Numbered from the stretch's first letter, positions 34,223 to 44,491 are shown. The stretch: 64,000 nt of DNA from Alkalihalobacillus deserti (GCF_020734105.1 NZ_JAJAFR010000004.1:1-64000), one strand, 5' to 3'. Made by a program: numbers and translations. Notes: generated by a model not told the origin, from the sequence alone.

Positions 34223-35428
34223 ATGACAGAATTTAAAAGCCGTCGTTTGTTTACGTCAGAGTCTGTGACAGAAGGGCATCCTGATAAAATTTGTGATCAA
34301 ATCTCAGATGCAATCCTTGATGCGATTTTAACAAATGATCCAAATGCGCGTGTGGCGTGTGAAACATCAGTAACAACAGGTTTAGTATTAGTAGCTGGTG
34401 AAATTTCAACAAGTACTTATGTCGATATCCCTAAAATTGTTCGTGAAACAATCAAGGGAATTGGCTACACTCGTGCTAAATATGGTTTCGACTATGAAAC
34501 GTGCGCTGTGTTAACATCGATTGATGAGCAGTCTGCTGATATCGCTCAAGGTGTTGACCAAGCATTAGAAGCGCGAGAAGGTCAAATGACAGATGAACAG
34601 ATTGATGCAATTGGTGCAGGAGACCAAGGGTTAATGTTTGGTTATGCAAATAATGAAACAAAAGAGCTTATGCCTCTTCCGATTTCATTAAGCCATAAGA
34701 TTGCGCGTCGTTTAACGGAAGTTCGTAAAGAGGAAATCCTTCCATACTTACGTCCTGACGGCAAAACACAAGTAACAGTTGAATATGATGAGAATGGAAA
34801 ACCATTGCGTGTAGATACAATTGTTATCTCAACGCAACATCACCCAGAAGTAGCACTTGAGCAAATTCAACGCAACTTAAAAGAGTACGTCATCAACCCA
34901 GTTGTACCTAAAGAGTTGATTGACGAAGATACCAAGTATTTTATTAATCCAACAGGTCGGTTTGTAATTGGTGGACCTCAAGGAGATGCGGGTCTTACTG
35001 GACGTAAAATTATCGTAGATACATACGGTGGTTACGCTCGTCACGGTGGAGGGGCATTCTCAGGTAAAGATGCAACGAAAGTGGATCGCTCTGGTGCATA
35101 CGCAGCTCGTTATGTGGCTAAAAATATCGTTGCTGCAGGTCTTGCTGATAAGTGTGAGGTTCAATTAGCTTATGCCATTGGTGTAGCTCGTCCTGTCTCG
35201 ATTTCTGTTGATACGTTTGGAACGGGGAAAGTATCAGAAGAGTCATTAGTTACATTAGTACGTGACAATTTTGATCTACGTCCAGCTGGTATCATCAAAA
35301 TGCTTGACCTTCGTCGTCCTATTTACAAGCAAACAGCTGCTTATGGACACTTTGGTCGTACAGATGTTGAACTGCCTTGGGAACAAACAGATAAGGCAGC
35401 TGCATTAAAAGAGCAAGCAGGTCAATAA
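34223..35428 (+). CDS. metK: S-adenosylmethionine synthetase
   Basis: This 401-residue cytosolic enzyme joins methionine and ATP to make S-adenosylmethionine. Signatures are [52 protein letters not shown] and [24 protein letters not shown] at 34205-34212 sets ATG 34223. The gene is under the S-box riboswitch and stands alone before a strong terminator. Length and motifs are normal. Confidence 0.97.
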   Translation: MTEFKSRRLFTSESVTEGHPDKICDQISDAILDAILTNDPNARVACETSVTTGLVLVAGEISTSTYVDIPKIVRETIKGIGYTRAKYGFDYETCAVLTSIDEQSADIAQGVDQALEAREGQMTDEQIDAIGAGDQGLMFGYANNETKELMPLPISLSHKIARRLTEVRKEEILPYLRPDGKTQVTVEYDENGKPLRVDTIVISTQHHPEVALEQIQRNLKEYVINPVVPKELIDEDTKYFINPTGRFVIGGPQGDAGLTGRKIIVDTYGGYARHGGGAFSGKDATKVDRSGAYAARYVAKNIVAAGLADKCEVQLAYAIGVARPVSISVDTFGTGKVSEESLVTLVRDNFDLRPAGIIKMLDLRRPIYKQTAAYGHFGRTDVELPWEQTDKAAALKEQAGQ

Positions 35429-35435
35429 TTAATAT

Positions 35436-35471
35436 AAAGAAGCAGACTCATCGATGAGTCTGCTTCTTTCG
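35436..35471 (+). terminator. terminator of metK
   Basis: A perfect palindrome (AAAGAAGCAGACTCAT and complement) followed by TTTC. Confidence 0.9.
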
Positions 35472-35811
35472 TATTTCGTCGTTATATGCGAGTTCTCGGA
35501 AATAGATTGTGTTCGATATGGTGTTTATTTAGATGGGATCGAAATGAGGTTTACGATTGCTGGTGAAAAAAGGGTAAAATAAGTGATATATAAAATTTCG
35601 ATCTGACGTAGAGAGTCAGTGACGCATAGATTTCAGAACGGTACCGTCCGAATATATCTGTTAATAAAATCCATACAAAAAAGGGCCCATGTAGAAAGGG
35701 CATTGAAAAAGGTGGAAATCGTCTTTTTTTCAGTGCCCTCCAATGTAGGTTCATTTTTTGTATGGTTTTATCTCCATTTGGTCAAAATAAAAGGAAGAGG
35801 AGGTGACTCAA
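35472..35811. other. 340 bp intergenic stretch with a diverged repeat copy
   Basis: No gene. At 35690-35745 the segment GGGCATTGAAAAAGGTGG ... CTTTTTTTCAGTGCCC forms a hairpin like the terminal hairpins of the dispersed elements (copy H). Confidence 0.5.
35690..35745. repeat. Dispersed intergenic element, copy H (terminal hairpin only)
   Basis: An imperfect hairpin AGGGCATTGAAAAAGG / TTTTTTTCAGTGCCCT closely resembles the terminal hairpin of copy A (GGCCATTGAAAAAGG). The element core is missing. Confidence 0.45.
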
Positions 35812-35967
35812 ATGGCACAAGATGTATTATGTGAAGTAAATAACTGTGTATATTGGGCAAATGGTAATCAATGTGAAGCTGATAAAATTTACGTAGTTAG
35901 CCATACGGGTAAAGAAGCGGACAACCAAGAAGAAACTGATTGTAAAACGTTTGAACCACAACATTAA
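35812..35967 (+). CDS. DUF1540 small cysteine-rich protein (51 aa)
   Basis: ATG 35812 is preceded by AGGAGGTGACTCA, a strong site. The product reads MAQDVLCEVNNCVYWANGNQ, then CEADKIYVVSHTG, and ends CKTFEPQH. Four cysteines in the pattern C-x4-C-x8-C-x23-C fit the DUF1540 family, thought to bind metal. It is a single-gene unit with its own terminator. The role of the family is not known. Confidence 0.85.
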   Translation: MAQDVLCEVNNCVYWANGNQCEADKIYVVSHTGKEADNQEETDCKTFEPQH

Positions 35968-35971
35968 TTTG

Positions 35972-36010
35972 AAAAGTCGAGAGGTTGCTACCACAATCTC
36001 TCGTACTTTT
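35972..36010 (+). terminator. terminator of the DUF1540 gene
   Basis: AGTCGAGAG pairs with CTCTCGTACT, followed by TTTTA. Confidence 0.75.
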
Positions 36011-36052
36011 ATTTTTATTATTGATAATAATAATCAATGTTATTCAAAGTAA

Positions 36053-36583
36053 TTAACTTTTTTTCTTCGCTTCTTGCATTATCTGTTTATAATGCTGGCC
36101 CTTCTCTACATACTCTCGACGAACGCGGGCCATGTCGAGCAGGTCCTCTTCATTCAATTCTCGAACCACTTTTGCTGGTCGACCAAAGGCTAAAGTATTT
36201 GGCGGGATCTTTTTCCCTGGTGGGACAAGACTGCCGGCGCCAATAAAGGCACCTTCTCCAACTTCTGCTCCATCAAGAACAATCGAACCCATTCCAATTA
36301 ACGCCTGTTTTCGAATTGTGCAGCTATGGAGCATGACTTGATGGCCTACAGTTACATCATCCTCAATTATCAAAGGATATTTTGGACTTTGATGTAGCAT
36401 CGATTGATCTTGAATGTTTACGCGGTTTCCGATAAGAGTAGGAGATACATCTCCACGGATGACAGTTTGAAACCAAATGCTTGATTCTTCCCCAATTTTC
36501 ACATCCCCAGTTATAGTTACTCCATCGGCAATAAAGGCACTTTCAGCAATTGTTGGAAATTTGTCTAGATATCGATAAATCAT
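36053..36583 (-). CDS. ytoA: Gamma-class carbonic anhydrase-like protein (YtoA)
   Basis: This protein of about 176 residues has a left-handed beta-helix with hexapeptide repeats (for instance IADGVTITGDVKIGEESSIW and later IGMGSIVLDGAEVGEGAFIG). The zinc-site histidines are seen in MLHQS and in VGHQVMLHSC, and RGDVS and NIQDQS are typical of the gamma-carbonic anhydrase/YrdA group. ATG 36583 is preferred because AAAGGAT lies 9 bases upstream. Activity as a carbonic anhydrase is not shown for all members. It is divergent from ytpA. Confidence 0.88.
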   Translation of the reverse strand: MIYRYLDKFPTIAESAFIADGVTITGDVKIGEESSIWFQTVIRGDVSPTLIGNRVNIQDQSMLHQSPKYPLIIEDDVTVGHQVMLHSCTIRKQALIGMGSIVLDGAEVGEGAFIGAGSLVPPGKKIPPNTLAFGRPAKVVRELNEEDLLDMARVRREYVEKGQHYKQIMQEAKKKS

Positions 36584-36690
36584 AAAGTCCACATCCTTTT
36601 CGTTTGATCAAAAAATCGCTATACTTATTTTAACGTAAAAATTGCTAGTCGTGTTCTCTTTTAAAATTTTCATCAAAGGGGAGTTGCTGT

Positions 36691-37473
36691 ATGTGGAAAT
36701 GGGAAGTAGCTGAACCAAGAGGAGTCATTGTCGTTGTTCATGGCGCAGGAGAGCATCACTTGAGGTACCAATGGCTTGCTGAGAAATGGAATGAGCATGG
36801 GTTTGATGTTGTGATGGGAGATCTACCTGGTCAAGGAAAGACGAGGGGAAGAAGAGGACATATCCATTCATTTAGTCAGTACTTAGATCAAGTTGAAGAA
36901 TGGCTAGAAGAAGCTCGTACAAAAGGATTACCAGTATTTTTACTTGGACATAGTATGGGAGGGCTAGTGGTCATTCGAATGTTAATGGAAAGAAATGCAG
37001 CTTTAATAAAAGGAGTGATTTTATCATCGCCTTGTTTAGGACTCAGTCAACCACCTGCAAAATCAAAAGACTTAGCATCAAAATTAATTCATCGTATCGT
37101 CCCTACTTTTAGTTCAAACACTGGGATACGCTCTGAGCTGTCTACACGTAATGAAGAAATACGTGAACTCTATTTAAGAGATGAGTTACGGGTGACGAAA
37201 GTGTCAGCAAGATGGTATCAGGAGTTAACAAAAGCAATGAGAATCGCACTAAGGTATCCAGAGAAGTTTCCAAACCTTCCTATCCTTGTTTTGCAAGCGG
37301 GTGACGATCATTTAGTCGATAAACTTGAGGTTCGAACATGGTTTGATGATATCGCGTCAACGGAAAAGTTTTATAAAGAATGGGATGGGTTGTTCCATGA
37401 AGTGTTTAATGAACCGGAGCGTGAGGATGTTTTCCGTTATGCGATTGGTTTTGTTAACTTACTAGTGCCTTAG
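36691..37473 (+). CDS. ytpA: Monoacylglycerol lipase / lysophospholipase-like hydrolase (YtpA)
   Basis: This 260-residue alpha/beta hydrolase has HGAGEH near the N-terminus, the nucleophile in GHSMGG (about 92-97), acid in LQAGDDHLVD and base in GLFHEVFNE. B. subtilis YtpA is a phospholipase that yields the antibiotic lysophospholipid bacilysocin; the protein here is the same type. AAGGGGAG precedes the ATG. ytpB follows at about 100 bp, the order in B. subtilis. Confidence 0.88.
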   Translation: MWKWEVAEPRGVIVVVHGAGEHHLRYQWLAEKWNEHGFDVVMGDLPGQGKTRGRRGHIHSFSQYLDQVEEWLEEARTKGLPVFLLGHSMGGLVVIRMLMERNAALIKGVILSSPCLGLSQPPAKSKDLASKLIHRIVPTFSSNTGIRSELSTRNEEIRELYLRDELRVTKVSARWYQELTKAMRIALRYPEKFPNLPILVLQAGDDHLVDKLEVRTWFDDIASTEKFYKEWDGLFHEVFNEPEREDVFRYAIGFVNLLVP

Positions 37474-37575
37474 GTTCATTTCACCTTGGAAAGTGTGCAT
37501 GAAGAGCTGTATCTTTGATTGTCTGCAAATAATGATTGTGCTAAGGTATAATGATGGAAGTACGGAGGAGGAGAA

Positions 37576-38646
37576 ATGTTGACTGTCCCGACCAAGCCAA
37601 TCCCTTTATTGTATAATATTTATCGTGAGGTGATCCCGACGGTTCATCGTTATTTTAATCGATGGGATCAATTAGCTCAAACGATTCCAGACCTTGAATT
37701 ACGTTCACAGGCTCTTGATGCCATTCAAAAAAAGAAGTTTCATTGTGAGGGTGGAGGTGTGTTTGGCTTAGTTGCAAGAGACCGCTTTGATGATCTCATT
37801 CAATTCATTATTGCTTATCAGATTACATGTGATTATCTTGATAATCTCTGTGATCAGAGTCCGTCTCTAGATCCAAATGATTTCAGATCACTGCATCAAG
37901 CATTGATTGATGCGTTAACTCCAGGAGCAAGTTTGAAAAATTATTATCAATATCGAAAAGAGCAAGAAGATGGCGGGTATTTACATGCTTTAGTAAAAAC
38001 ATGTCAAGATATTCTGATCACCTTCCCATCTTTTGAAAAAGTACAGACAGGAATGCTTGAATTAAGTGGTTACTATGGCGATTTACAAGTACATAAACAT
38101 GTAATAAAAGAAGAACGTATCCCGCGGTTAGAAAAATGGTTTGCCAAACATCAGCATAAAGTTCCTGAGATGACATGGTTTGAGTTTTCAGCTTGTACCG
38201 CATCGACTTTAGGAATTTACGCACAAGCGACTTACGCAACCAAAGCAAATTTAACAGAGGAAACAGCAAAAGTATTGAAGGATGGTTATTATCCTTGGCT
38301 TCAAGGCGTACATATTTTACTCGATTATTTCATTGATCAAGAAGAAGACATTGCAGATGATGAATTGAACTTTTTATTTTATTATGAAAATGAAGAACAT
38401 ATGATTGAGCGTTTTCGATTCTTTGTCGAAAAAGCAGAAGAATATATTGCAAAATTGCCTGACCCACAGTTTCACCGGATGATTATTCGTGGGATCATTG
38501 CCATCTATATTGCCGATGAAAAAGTGCAAGGTGATAAGGATTTAAAAAAGAAATCAAAACAAATGATCAAGATGGGCGGATTGCCAACCCTTCTTTTCTT
38601 TTTAAATAGGTGGATGTTTAGAAGAAATCGCAAAAAAGTAACCTAA
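37576..38646 (+). CDS. ytpB: Tetraprenyl-beta-curcumene synthase (YtpB)
   Basis: This 356-residue terpene synthase of the DUF2600 family cyclises tetraprenyl diphosphate to tetraprenyl-beta-curcumene, the first step to sesquarterpenes found in Bacillus spores and membranes. CDYLDNLCDQ near residue 90 and LLDYFIDQEED near 250 are acidic, metal-binding type segments. The protein is largely helical. GGAGGAG precedes the ATG at 7 bases. Activity is assigned from the family. Confidence 0.88.
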   Translation: MLTVPTKPIPLLYNIYREVIPTVHRYFNRWDQLAQTIPDLELRSQALDAIQKKKFHCEGGGVFGLVARDRFDDLIQFIIAYQITCDYLDNLCDQSPSLDPNDFRSLHQALIDALTPGASLKNYYQYRKEQEDGGYLHALVKTCQDILITFPSFEKVQTGMLELSGYYGDLQVHKHVIKEERIPRLEKWFAKHQHKVPEMTWFEFSACTASTLGIYAQATYATKANLTEETAKVLKDGYYPWLQGVHILLDYFIDQEEDIADDELNFLFYYENEEHMIERFRFFVEKAEEYIAKLPDPQFHRMIIRGIIAIYIADEKVQGDKDLKKKSKQMIKMGGLPTLLFFLNRWMFRRNRKKVT

Positions 38647-38738
38647 CATCATTCTAAGTAGTTCCGATAATGTGGAGAAAAAGTAAAAGAAAAGTATAAA
38701 TAACGAGTGAAATAACAAAACAATTAGCAGACAAAAGC

Positions 38739-38811
38739 GCTTGGATTATTATTTTAATCCAAGCTCATATATCATATTTAAGATACGCCCCCTATTAAAT
38801 AAAGGGCGTTG
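38739..38811. terminator. two hairpins between ytpB and ytiB
   Basis: GCTTGGATTA / TAATCCAAGC (38741-38766) and ACGCCCCCT / AAGGGCGTT (38784-38811) lie between these convergent genes; each could end one of them. Confidence 0.55.
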
Positions 38812-38903
38812 ACTGATGGTTAGCGGACATACAATCCGTTATTTTTGTAAAACTGGCTATTTTCATGAGATGTTATTTCTTGTGTTTCTCCACAAAAACG
38901 GAA

Positions 38904-39491
38904 CTACTTAACATCATTCACGGTGCTTTTTGTACCATATCCATCAACAATTAGATCTAAAGATCCAGTATCAGGAGAGATTACGAGTCCATGGACTGGA
39001 ATCGTATCTGGGAGTAGGGGGTGGTTTTTTATCAATTTCACACTATTTCTAACACTTTCTTCGACATTATTAAAGCCAGTCAGAAATGATTTAATATCAA
39101 TTCCTGCGAACTCTAGTGTTTCAATGGTTTTTAAACTAACTCCTCTTTCTTTCGCCTTTTTGACAATGCCATCTGATTCCAATCCAGCCATTCCACAGTT
39201 GTGATGTCCCACAACCATAACTTCCTCTGCTTTTAGTTCATAGACAGCCAAAAGAATGCTACGCATAACACTTCCAAATGGATGTGAGATAACAGCCCCG
39301 GCATTTTTAATGAATTTGGCATCGCCGTGATTGATATCCATAGCAGATCGAAGTAGCTGAGAGAGCCGTGTGTCCATACAGGTAAAGATGACTACTTTCT
39401 TGTCAGGATACTTGGTTGTTTGGAAGCCCTCATATTGTTTATCATTCACAAACTTTTGGTTGTGAGCCAATACATTATCTAGCAAAGTCAT
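38904..39491 (-). CDS. ytiB: Beta-class carbonic anhydrase (YtiB)
   Basis: This 195-residue zinc enzyme interconverts CO2 and bicarbonate. The zinc ligands are in FTCMDTRLSQL (Cys with adjoining Asp/Arg dyad) and VVGHHNCGM (His and Cys). It is the small prokaryotic type seen in B. subtilis YtiB, with SAGAV-like KNAGAVISHPFGS. AAGGGGAATAACT precedes the ATG. With YtoA 2.3 kb away, two unrelated carbonic anhydrase families lie in one neighbourhood. Confidence 0.92.
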   Translation of the reverse strand: MTLLDNVLAHNQKFVNDKQYEGFQTTKYPDKKVVIFTCMDTRLSQLLRSAMDINHGDAKFIKNAGAVISHPFGSVMRSILLAVYELKAEEVMVVGHHNCGMAGLESDGIVKKAKERGVSLKTIETLEFAGIDIKSFLTGFNNVEESVRNSVKLIKNHPLLPDTIPVHGLVISPDTGSLDLIVDGYGTKSTVNDVK

Positions 39492-39555
39492 AGTTATTCC
39501 CCTTAATAAATTAATTTTTCTATATTTTCGACGCTTTTTTTTGATTTGTCAAAAA

Positions 39556-40128
39556 TTAGCGCTTTTCAATTGCGATGATGAAAGGAGGATCGTTTGCTTG
39601 ATTAATAAACTCATATTTGAGTACGTGTGCATGACGTTGATCAATTTGCTCAACAAAAGAAAGTACCTGATTTTTCTCTTCCTTTCCCTCGTCATGTCCA
39701 TGATAAATGACAAGAACGATGATACCGCTAGGAGCCATCATTTCAAGTAAGGCACTAACAGCGGCCAATGTGGAGGTGTATGTTGTGACAATGGATTTAT
39801 CTCCTCCTGGCAAAAAGCCCAAATTAAAAATGGCTCCTTTTAAGCGCCTGTAATCCAGTTTTGAAATCACCTGACGTACGTTCTCGTGTCCTCTTTGGAT
39901 AAGTTCTACTCTTGATAAAACATGATGCTCCTGTAATCGACTAGTTGTAGCTGCTATCGCTTGTTCTTGAATATCAAATCCATAAACCAATCCGTCTTCC
40001 CCTACTAGATTTGCGAGAAAAAGAGTGTCATGACCATTTCCTACCGTACAATCGACAGCAATATCACCAGCTTGAATGGCTTGTTCTAATAGGAAACGGG
40101 CAAAAGGTAAAACACCGTATATTTTCAT
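39556..40128 (-). CDS. ytqB: SAM-dependent methyltransferase YtqB
   Basis: This protein of about 190 residues is a class I methyltransferase of the YtqB/MraW-like (rRNA methylase) family. The SAM motif is AVDCTVGNGHDTLFLANLVG, then VYGFDIQEQAI, and FNLGFLPGGDK serves as motif IV. ATG 40128 gives a 4-base ATGA overlap with ytqA and has AAAGGAG 11 bases upstream; a longer frame exists but lacks a site. Target RNA is not known from sequence. Confidence 0.87.
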   Translation of the reverse strand: MKIYGVLPFARFLLEQAIQAGDIAVDCTVGNGHDTLFLANLVGEDGLVYGFDIQEQAIAATTSRLQEHHVLSRVELIQRGHENVRQVISKLDYRRLKGAIFNLGFLPGGDKSIVTTYTSTLAAVSALLEMMAPSGIIVLVIYHGHDEGKEEKNQVLSFVEQIDQRHAHVLKYEFINQANDPPFIIAIEKR

Positions 40129-41072
40129 TGGTTTAATGGCTCCTTTATATAGAATTTTCCTTGCCAACTATCGCGCCTCAAAAGTTCAGATTCAATTCCA
40201 TTAAGAACACTCCACTTATTCATGCTCCACATCGGACCAATCATAATATCAGCAGGCCCATCTCCGGTTAAGCGGTGAATGACCATTTCTGGGGGTAACA
40301 CTTCTAATTGATCAACAACAAGACTAATATAAGTTTCTTGACTCATCAATTCAACCAGTCCTTTTTCAAACTGTTTCACCATTGGCGTTTTTTTTAATAA
40401 ATGAAGAAGGTGGATTTTAATTCCTTGAACATCCAACTTCACGACTTCTTGAGTGGTTTCCATCATCATCTTATGGTCCTCAAGTGGGAGGCCATTAATA
40501 ATATGGGCACAAACATTAATACCATGTTTTCTAAGCTTTTCTACACCTTCCTTATAGCATTGATAATCATGAGCGCGATTGATGAGTAGAGCTGTTCTCT
40601 CATGGACCGTTTGCAAACCAAGTTCAACCCATAAGAACGTTCGTTTGTTAAGTTCAGCTAAATAGTCAATGACGTCGTCTGGAAGGCAGTCAGGTCTCGT
40701 TGCAATCGAAAGACCAACAACCCCTTCTTGCTGTAAGATCACTTCAAAATATTCTCGTAATGTTTCGACAGGTGCATACGTATTTGAATAGGCTTGAAAG
40801 TAACCGATATATTTTCCAGTTTTCCATTTTTTATGCATACGTTCTTTAATCGTATTAAATTGTGTAACAAGATCATCCCGTCGATCTCCAGCAAAATCTC
40901 CTGATCCTCTTTCACTACAAAATGTACATCCACCATGTGCGACATTGCCGTCACGATTTGGACAATCAAAACCAGCATCAAGAGGTACCTTAAATACTTT
41001 TTCGCCAAAATGATTTTTCAAATAATGATTCCAAGAATAATAACGTTTTTCTCCGAAATTAGCTATGCTCAT
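40125..41072 (-). CDS. ytqA: Radical SAM protein YtqA
   Basis: This 315-residue radical S-adenosylmethionine protein is of the TIGR01212/YhcC type. The 4Fe-4S cluster cysteines lie in FDCPNRDGNVAHGGCTFC; GYFQAYSNTYAPVE and GLSIATRPDCLPDDVIDYL are family blocks. The role of the family is unclear, probably in RNA or cofactor modification. It is the first gene of the ytqA-ytqB operon and overlaps ytqB by 4 bases. The ATG follows GAAAGGCGAGATCA. Confidence 0.9.
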   Translation of the reverse strand: MSIANFGEKRYYSWNHYLKNHFGEKVFKVPLDAGFDCPNRDGNVAHGGCTFCSERGSGDFAGDRRDDLVTQFNTIKERMHKKWKTGKYIGYFQAYSNTYAPVETLREYFEVILQQEGVVGLSIATRPDCLPDDVIDYLAELNKRTFLWVELGLQTVHERTALLINRAHDYQCYKEGVEKLRKHGINVCAHIINGLPLEDHKMMMETTQEVVKLDVQGIKIHLLHLLKKTPMVKQFEKGLVELMSQETYISLVVDQLEVLPPEMVIHRLTGDGPADIMIGPMWSMNKWSVLNGIESELLRRDSWQGKFYIKEPLNQ

Positions 41073-41248
41073 TGATCTCGCCTTTCTATCTTAACTTCTG
41101 TCATTGATCTACTTTTATTGTAGCACGTCTGAAAAAGAATCTTCAAAAAAGTACTTTATTAAGGTGTTACGAAAGAAAGAGATTGCAAATAGTGAGAGAT
41201 CTTCTAAGACGTCTTCGGCTGTTAACGTGAATTATTGGTTGATTGATA

Positions 41249-41330
41249 CTAATGCGGAGTTGCAATGGCTTCACTCACTGCGCGTCGATCCGAGAAAACC
41301 ACTCGGATCGACTTAAAACATTGCAATGGC
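41249..41330. repeat. Dispersed intergenic element, copy E (core only)
   Basis: About 80 bp nearly identical to the core of copy D: GTTGCAATGGCTTCACTCAC, TGCGCGTCGATCCGAGAAAA and CGACTTAAAACATTGCAATG. CGATCCGAG / CTCGGATCG form an inner hairpin. The terminal hairpin is absent. The right edge meets the start of a decayed small gene. Confidence 0.75.
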
Positions 41331-41453
41331 TGAGAGCTTTTGATTTGCTGCTAATAATTTTGTTTGGATTTACTATTGCTGTTTTATTTATCTACGACTA
41401 AACGGTTAAAACAATTCAACCGAAAAGAAGAAGAAGTATCAGTTGGTGGTTAG
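41321..41453 (+). pseudogene. Decayed small membrane-protein gene next to repeat copy E
   Basis: One frame reads LRAFDLLLIILFGFTIAVLF then IYD and a stop at 41401; the next frame continues TTKRLKQFNRKEEEVSVGG to a stop at 41453. Together they give a plausible ~42-residue protein with one membrane helix and a charged tail, split by a frameshift. Its start appears replaced by the repeat. The product family is not recognised. Confidence 0.4.
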
Positions 41454-41458
41454 CCTGC

Positions 41459-41487
41459 TTGACAGTGAGGGTTTGAATCCCTAAAAT
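41459..41487 (+). promoter_or_regulatory. sigma-A promoter of leuS
   Basis: TTGACA (41459-41464), 17 bp, TAAAAT (41482-41487), at the right distance from the T-box leader. Confidence 0.8.
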
Positions 41488-41493
41488 AACAAG

Positions 41494-41744
41494 TAAGTTC
41501 ATATGCTGACGTAGAAAAGGAGTAGTACTCATATTTGGGAAACTAGAGAGCTGACGGTTGGTGCAAGTCAGTCGAACAACTATGACGAACTCGCCTTGGA
41601 GTTTTGAGAGAATTATCTTTCAACGGGTCACGAACGTTACACGTGAAGAGCGAATGATTAAATTCATTAATGTGGGTGGTACCGCGGGAAGTATAGATGA
41701 CTCTCGTCCCTAACAATCTTGTTAGGGGTGGGAGTCTTTTTGTA
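41494..41744 (+). promoter_or_regulatory. T-box leader of leuS (leucine specifier CTC)
   Basis: The T-box core AATGTGGGTGGTACCGCG is at 41669-41686. The specifier is read as CTC (Leu) at 41590-41592 within GAACTCGCC, about 97 bases from the predicted start, as is usual. Uncharged tRNA-Leu should pair with the specifier and the T-box and stabilise the antiterminator. The competing terminator is the 16 bp hairpin at 41699-41736 (GACTCTCGTCCCTAAC and complement) with TTTTT. Confidence 0.95.
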
Positions 41745-41847
41745 TGACCGAGAAGATAAAAGGATAGGTTGTTTTTATCTTTTCTTCAGGACTAGCTCTA
41801 TTAAATCACCATTTGAACAAAGGGTTAACTATAGGAGGATGGAAAAG

Positions 41848-44271
41848 ATGTCATTTTCACATGTACAAGTCGAAAAAAAGTGGCAACAGTATTGGGAAGA
41901 AAATAAAACGTTCCGTACGACTGAGGACGAAAATAAACCGAAGTTTTACGCGCTAGATATGTTCCCGTATCCTTCTGGGGCCGGTCTTCATGTTGGTCAT
42001 CCAGAAGGCTATACAGCAACTGATATTTTATCACGTATGAAAAGAATGCAAGGGTATAATGTGCTGCATCCGATGGGGTGGGATGCATTTGGATTACCTG
42101 CTGAGCAATATGCACTCGATACAGGAAATGACCCAGCTGAATTTACGGAAAAGAATATCAATACGTTTCGCCGACAAATTAAAGATCTAGGCTTTTCTTA
42201 TGATTGGGACCGTGAAATTAATACGACTGATCCGGAGTACTACAAATGGACGCAATGGATTTTCACCAAGCTTTTTGAAAAGGATTTAGCTTACATTGAT
42301 GAGGTTGCTGTTAACTGGTGTCCAGCACTTGGAACGGTTCTGGCCAATGAAGAAGTAATTGATGGCAAGAGTGAGCGTGGCGGCCATCCAGTAGAACGCC
42401 GTCCAATGAAGCAATGGATGTTGAAAATTACAGCGTATGCCGATCGTTTGCTAGAAGATCTTGAAGATCTTGATTGGCCTGAAAGCATTAAAGATATGCA
42501 ACGTAACTGGATTGGGAAATCTGAAGGAGCAGAAGTTACGTTTAAGGTAGACGGACATGATCAAGAAGATGTAAAAGTGTTTACAACACGCCCAGATACG
42601 CTTTTTGGTGCGACCTACCTGGTAATAGCTCCTGAACATAAACTTGTGGACGTGATCACGACAGCTGAGCAGCAAGAGCAAGTAGATACATACAAAGCGA
42701 AGGTTGCCGCTAAAAGTGATTTAGAGCGTACTGAATTATCTAAAGAAAAAACAGGCATCTTTACCGGAGCTTTTGCGGTTAACCCTGTAAATGGAGAACG
42801 TATTCCAATCTGGATTGCCGATTACGTTCTAGTTAGTTACGGAACTGGAGCGATTATGGCTGTTCCTGCTCATGATGAGCGTGACTATGAATTTGCTAAA
42901 GTATTTGACTTAAAGATACAAGAAGTTGTGGCAGGCGGGGATATCGAAACAGAGGCTTATACGGGTGATGGAGAGCATGTGAACTCCGATTTTTTAAACG
43001 GGCTTGATAAAGATACAGCTATTCGTAATATGATTGATTGGCTCGAAGCAAATCACTACGGGAAGAAGCAAGTGACATATCGCCTTCGTGATTGGTTGTT
43101 TAGCCGTCAACGTTACTGGGGGGAACCGATCCCTGTTATTCATTGGGAAGATGGTACGATGACAACCGTGCCAGAGAGTGAGCTTCCACTTGCATTGCCA
43201 AAAATGCAGGAAATCAGACCATCTGGCACAGGAGAGTCTCCGCTAGCCAATGAAAAAAGTTGGGTAGAAGTCGTTGATTCTGAAACAGGAAAAAAAGGAC
43301 GTCGTGAAACGAATACAATGCCGCAATGGGCTGGCAGTTGCTGGTATTACCTTCGTTTTATTGATCCTAGAAATACAAAAGCACTTGCTGATCCAGAAAA
43401 AATTAAAAAATGGCTTCCTGTTGATATTTATATCGGCGGGGCGGAGCATGCAGTTCTTCACTTGTTATATGCTCGTTTCTGGCATAAGTTTCTTTATGAT
43501 ATCGGTGTTGTCCCAACAAAAGAACCATTCCAAAAATTATTTAACCAAGGAATGATTCTTGGAGAAAACAACGAAAAAATGAGTAAGTCGAAAGGGAATG
43601 TTGTTAACCCTGACGATGTTGTAGAAAGCCATGGTGCTGATACATTGCGGTTATATGAAATGTTTATGGGCCCGTTAGACGGTTCAATCGCTTGGTCGAC
43701 GGGTGGTTTAGATGGAGCTCGTCGTTTCCTTGATCGTGTATGGAGGTTATTTGTTGATGAAGCAACAGGTCAATTGAACTCACAAATCCAAGATAAAGCC
43801 GGTTCAGAAGGCTTTACACGTGTCTATCATCAATCAGTGAAAAAAATAACGGACGATATGACAGAGCTTCGCTTTAATGTTGCGATTTCACAAATGATGG
43901 TGTTCATTAACGAGGGCTATAAGCAAGAAGTGTTACCAAAGGAATTGATGGAAGGATTTGTTAAAATGCTTGCCCCGATTGCTCCACATTTGGCTGAGGA
44001 GTTATGGGAAAAGTTAGGGCGCTCAGGAACAATTAGTTATGAGGCTTGGCCTACCTTTGATGAAGCTTTACTAGTGGAAAATGAAGTAGAAGTGGTTGTT
44101 CAAATCAACGGAAAAGTAAAAGCCAAATTAGTGATCCCAACAGATGCCACTCGTGAGCAAATGGAAAAGATTGCAAAGCAAGACGAGAAAGTATTAAGTG
44201 CGATTGGTGAAAAGACGATTCGTAAAGTTATCGCGGTTCCGGGCAAGCTAGTGAATATCGTGGTGGGATAA
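41848..44271 (+). CDS. leuS: Leucyl-tRNA synthetase
   Basis: This 807-residue class I aminoacyl-tRNA synthetase charges tRNA-Leu. The HIGH-type motif is HVGH (48-51), KMSKS is intact at 577-581, and an editing (CP1) domain lies at about 220-400 with [12 protein letters not shown] and [28 protein letters not shown] is a LeuRS block. ATG 41848 is chosen because AGGAGG lies 9 bases upstream; ATG 41839 abuts the site. It is controlled by the T-box leader and ends at a strong terminator. Confidence 0.97.
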   Translation: MSFSHVQVEKKWQQYWEENKTFRTTEDENKPKFYALDMFPYPSGAGLHVGHPEGYTATDILSRMKRMQGYNVLHPMGWDAFGLPAEQYALDTGNDPAEFTEKNINTFRRQIKDLGFSYDWDREINTTDPEYYKWTQWIFTKLFEKDLAYIDEVAVNWCPALGTVLANEEVIDGKSERGGHPVERRPMKQWMLKITAYADRLLEDLEDLDWPESIKDMQRNWIGKSEGAEVTFKVDGHDQEDVKVFTTRPDTLFGATYLVIAPEHKLVDVITTAEQQEQVDTYKAKVAAKSDLERTELSKEKTGIFTGAFAVNPVNGERIPIWIADYVLVSYGTGAIMAVPAHDERDYEFAKVFDLKIQEVVAGGDIETEAYTGDGEHVNSDFLNGLDKDTAIRNMIDWLEANHYGKKQVTYRLRDWLFSRQRYWGEPIPVIHWEDGTMTTVPESELPLALPKMQEIRPSGTGESPLANEKSWVEVVDSETGKKGRRETNTMPQWAGSCWYYLRFIDPRNTKALADPEKIKKWLPVDIYIGGAEHAVLHLLYARFWHKFLYDIGVVPTKEPFQKLFNQGMILGENNEKMSKSKGNVVNPDDVVESHGADTLRLYEMFMGPLDGSIAWSTGGLDGARRFLDRVWRLFVDEATGQLNSQIQDKAGSEGFTRVYHQSVKKITDDMTELRFNVAISQMMVFINEGYKQEVLPKELMEGFVKMLAPIAPHLAEELWEKLGRSGTISYEAWPTFDEALLVENEVEVVVQINGKVKAKLVIPTDATREQMEKIAKQDEKVLSAIGEKTIRKVIAVPGKLVNIVVG

Positions 44272-44280
44272 GGTAAATGT

Positions 44281-44318
44281 AGCAGATTCATTCTCGTGAG
44301 AATGGGTCTGCTTTTTTT
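44281..44318 (+). terminator. terminator of leuS
   Basis: AGCAGATTCATTCTC / GAGAATGGGTCTGCT hairpin followed by TTTTTT. Confidence 0.9.
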
Positions 44319-44491
44319 CTATTGGTTGTAAAAAAGGTTCCTGATAAGATGCAGAGGCTCCTATAATATTTCTGACTTTATCACAAGTAATAAGCAAATT
44401 AGATACTCTAACATGTTTGCTTAATTGGCCTTTACTATTTCCATGTACTTAAAAATGGATTCTTGATGTTTTTAACATTCTTTTTATCCTA

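Noticed and set aside
35551..35834. Open frames in the metK-DUF1540 gap
   Set aside because: They overlap a repeat hairpin and lack initiation signals; the real small gene is at 35812.
41455..41490. tRNA-like T-arm (GGGTTTGAATCCC)
   Set aside because: No acceptor, D or anticodon arms fit; the sequence is the spacer of a good sigma-A promoter for leuS.
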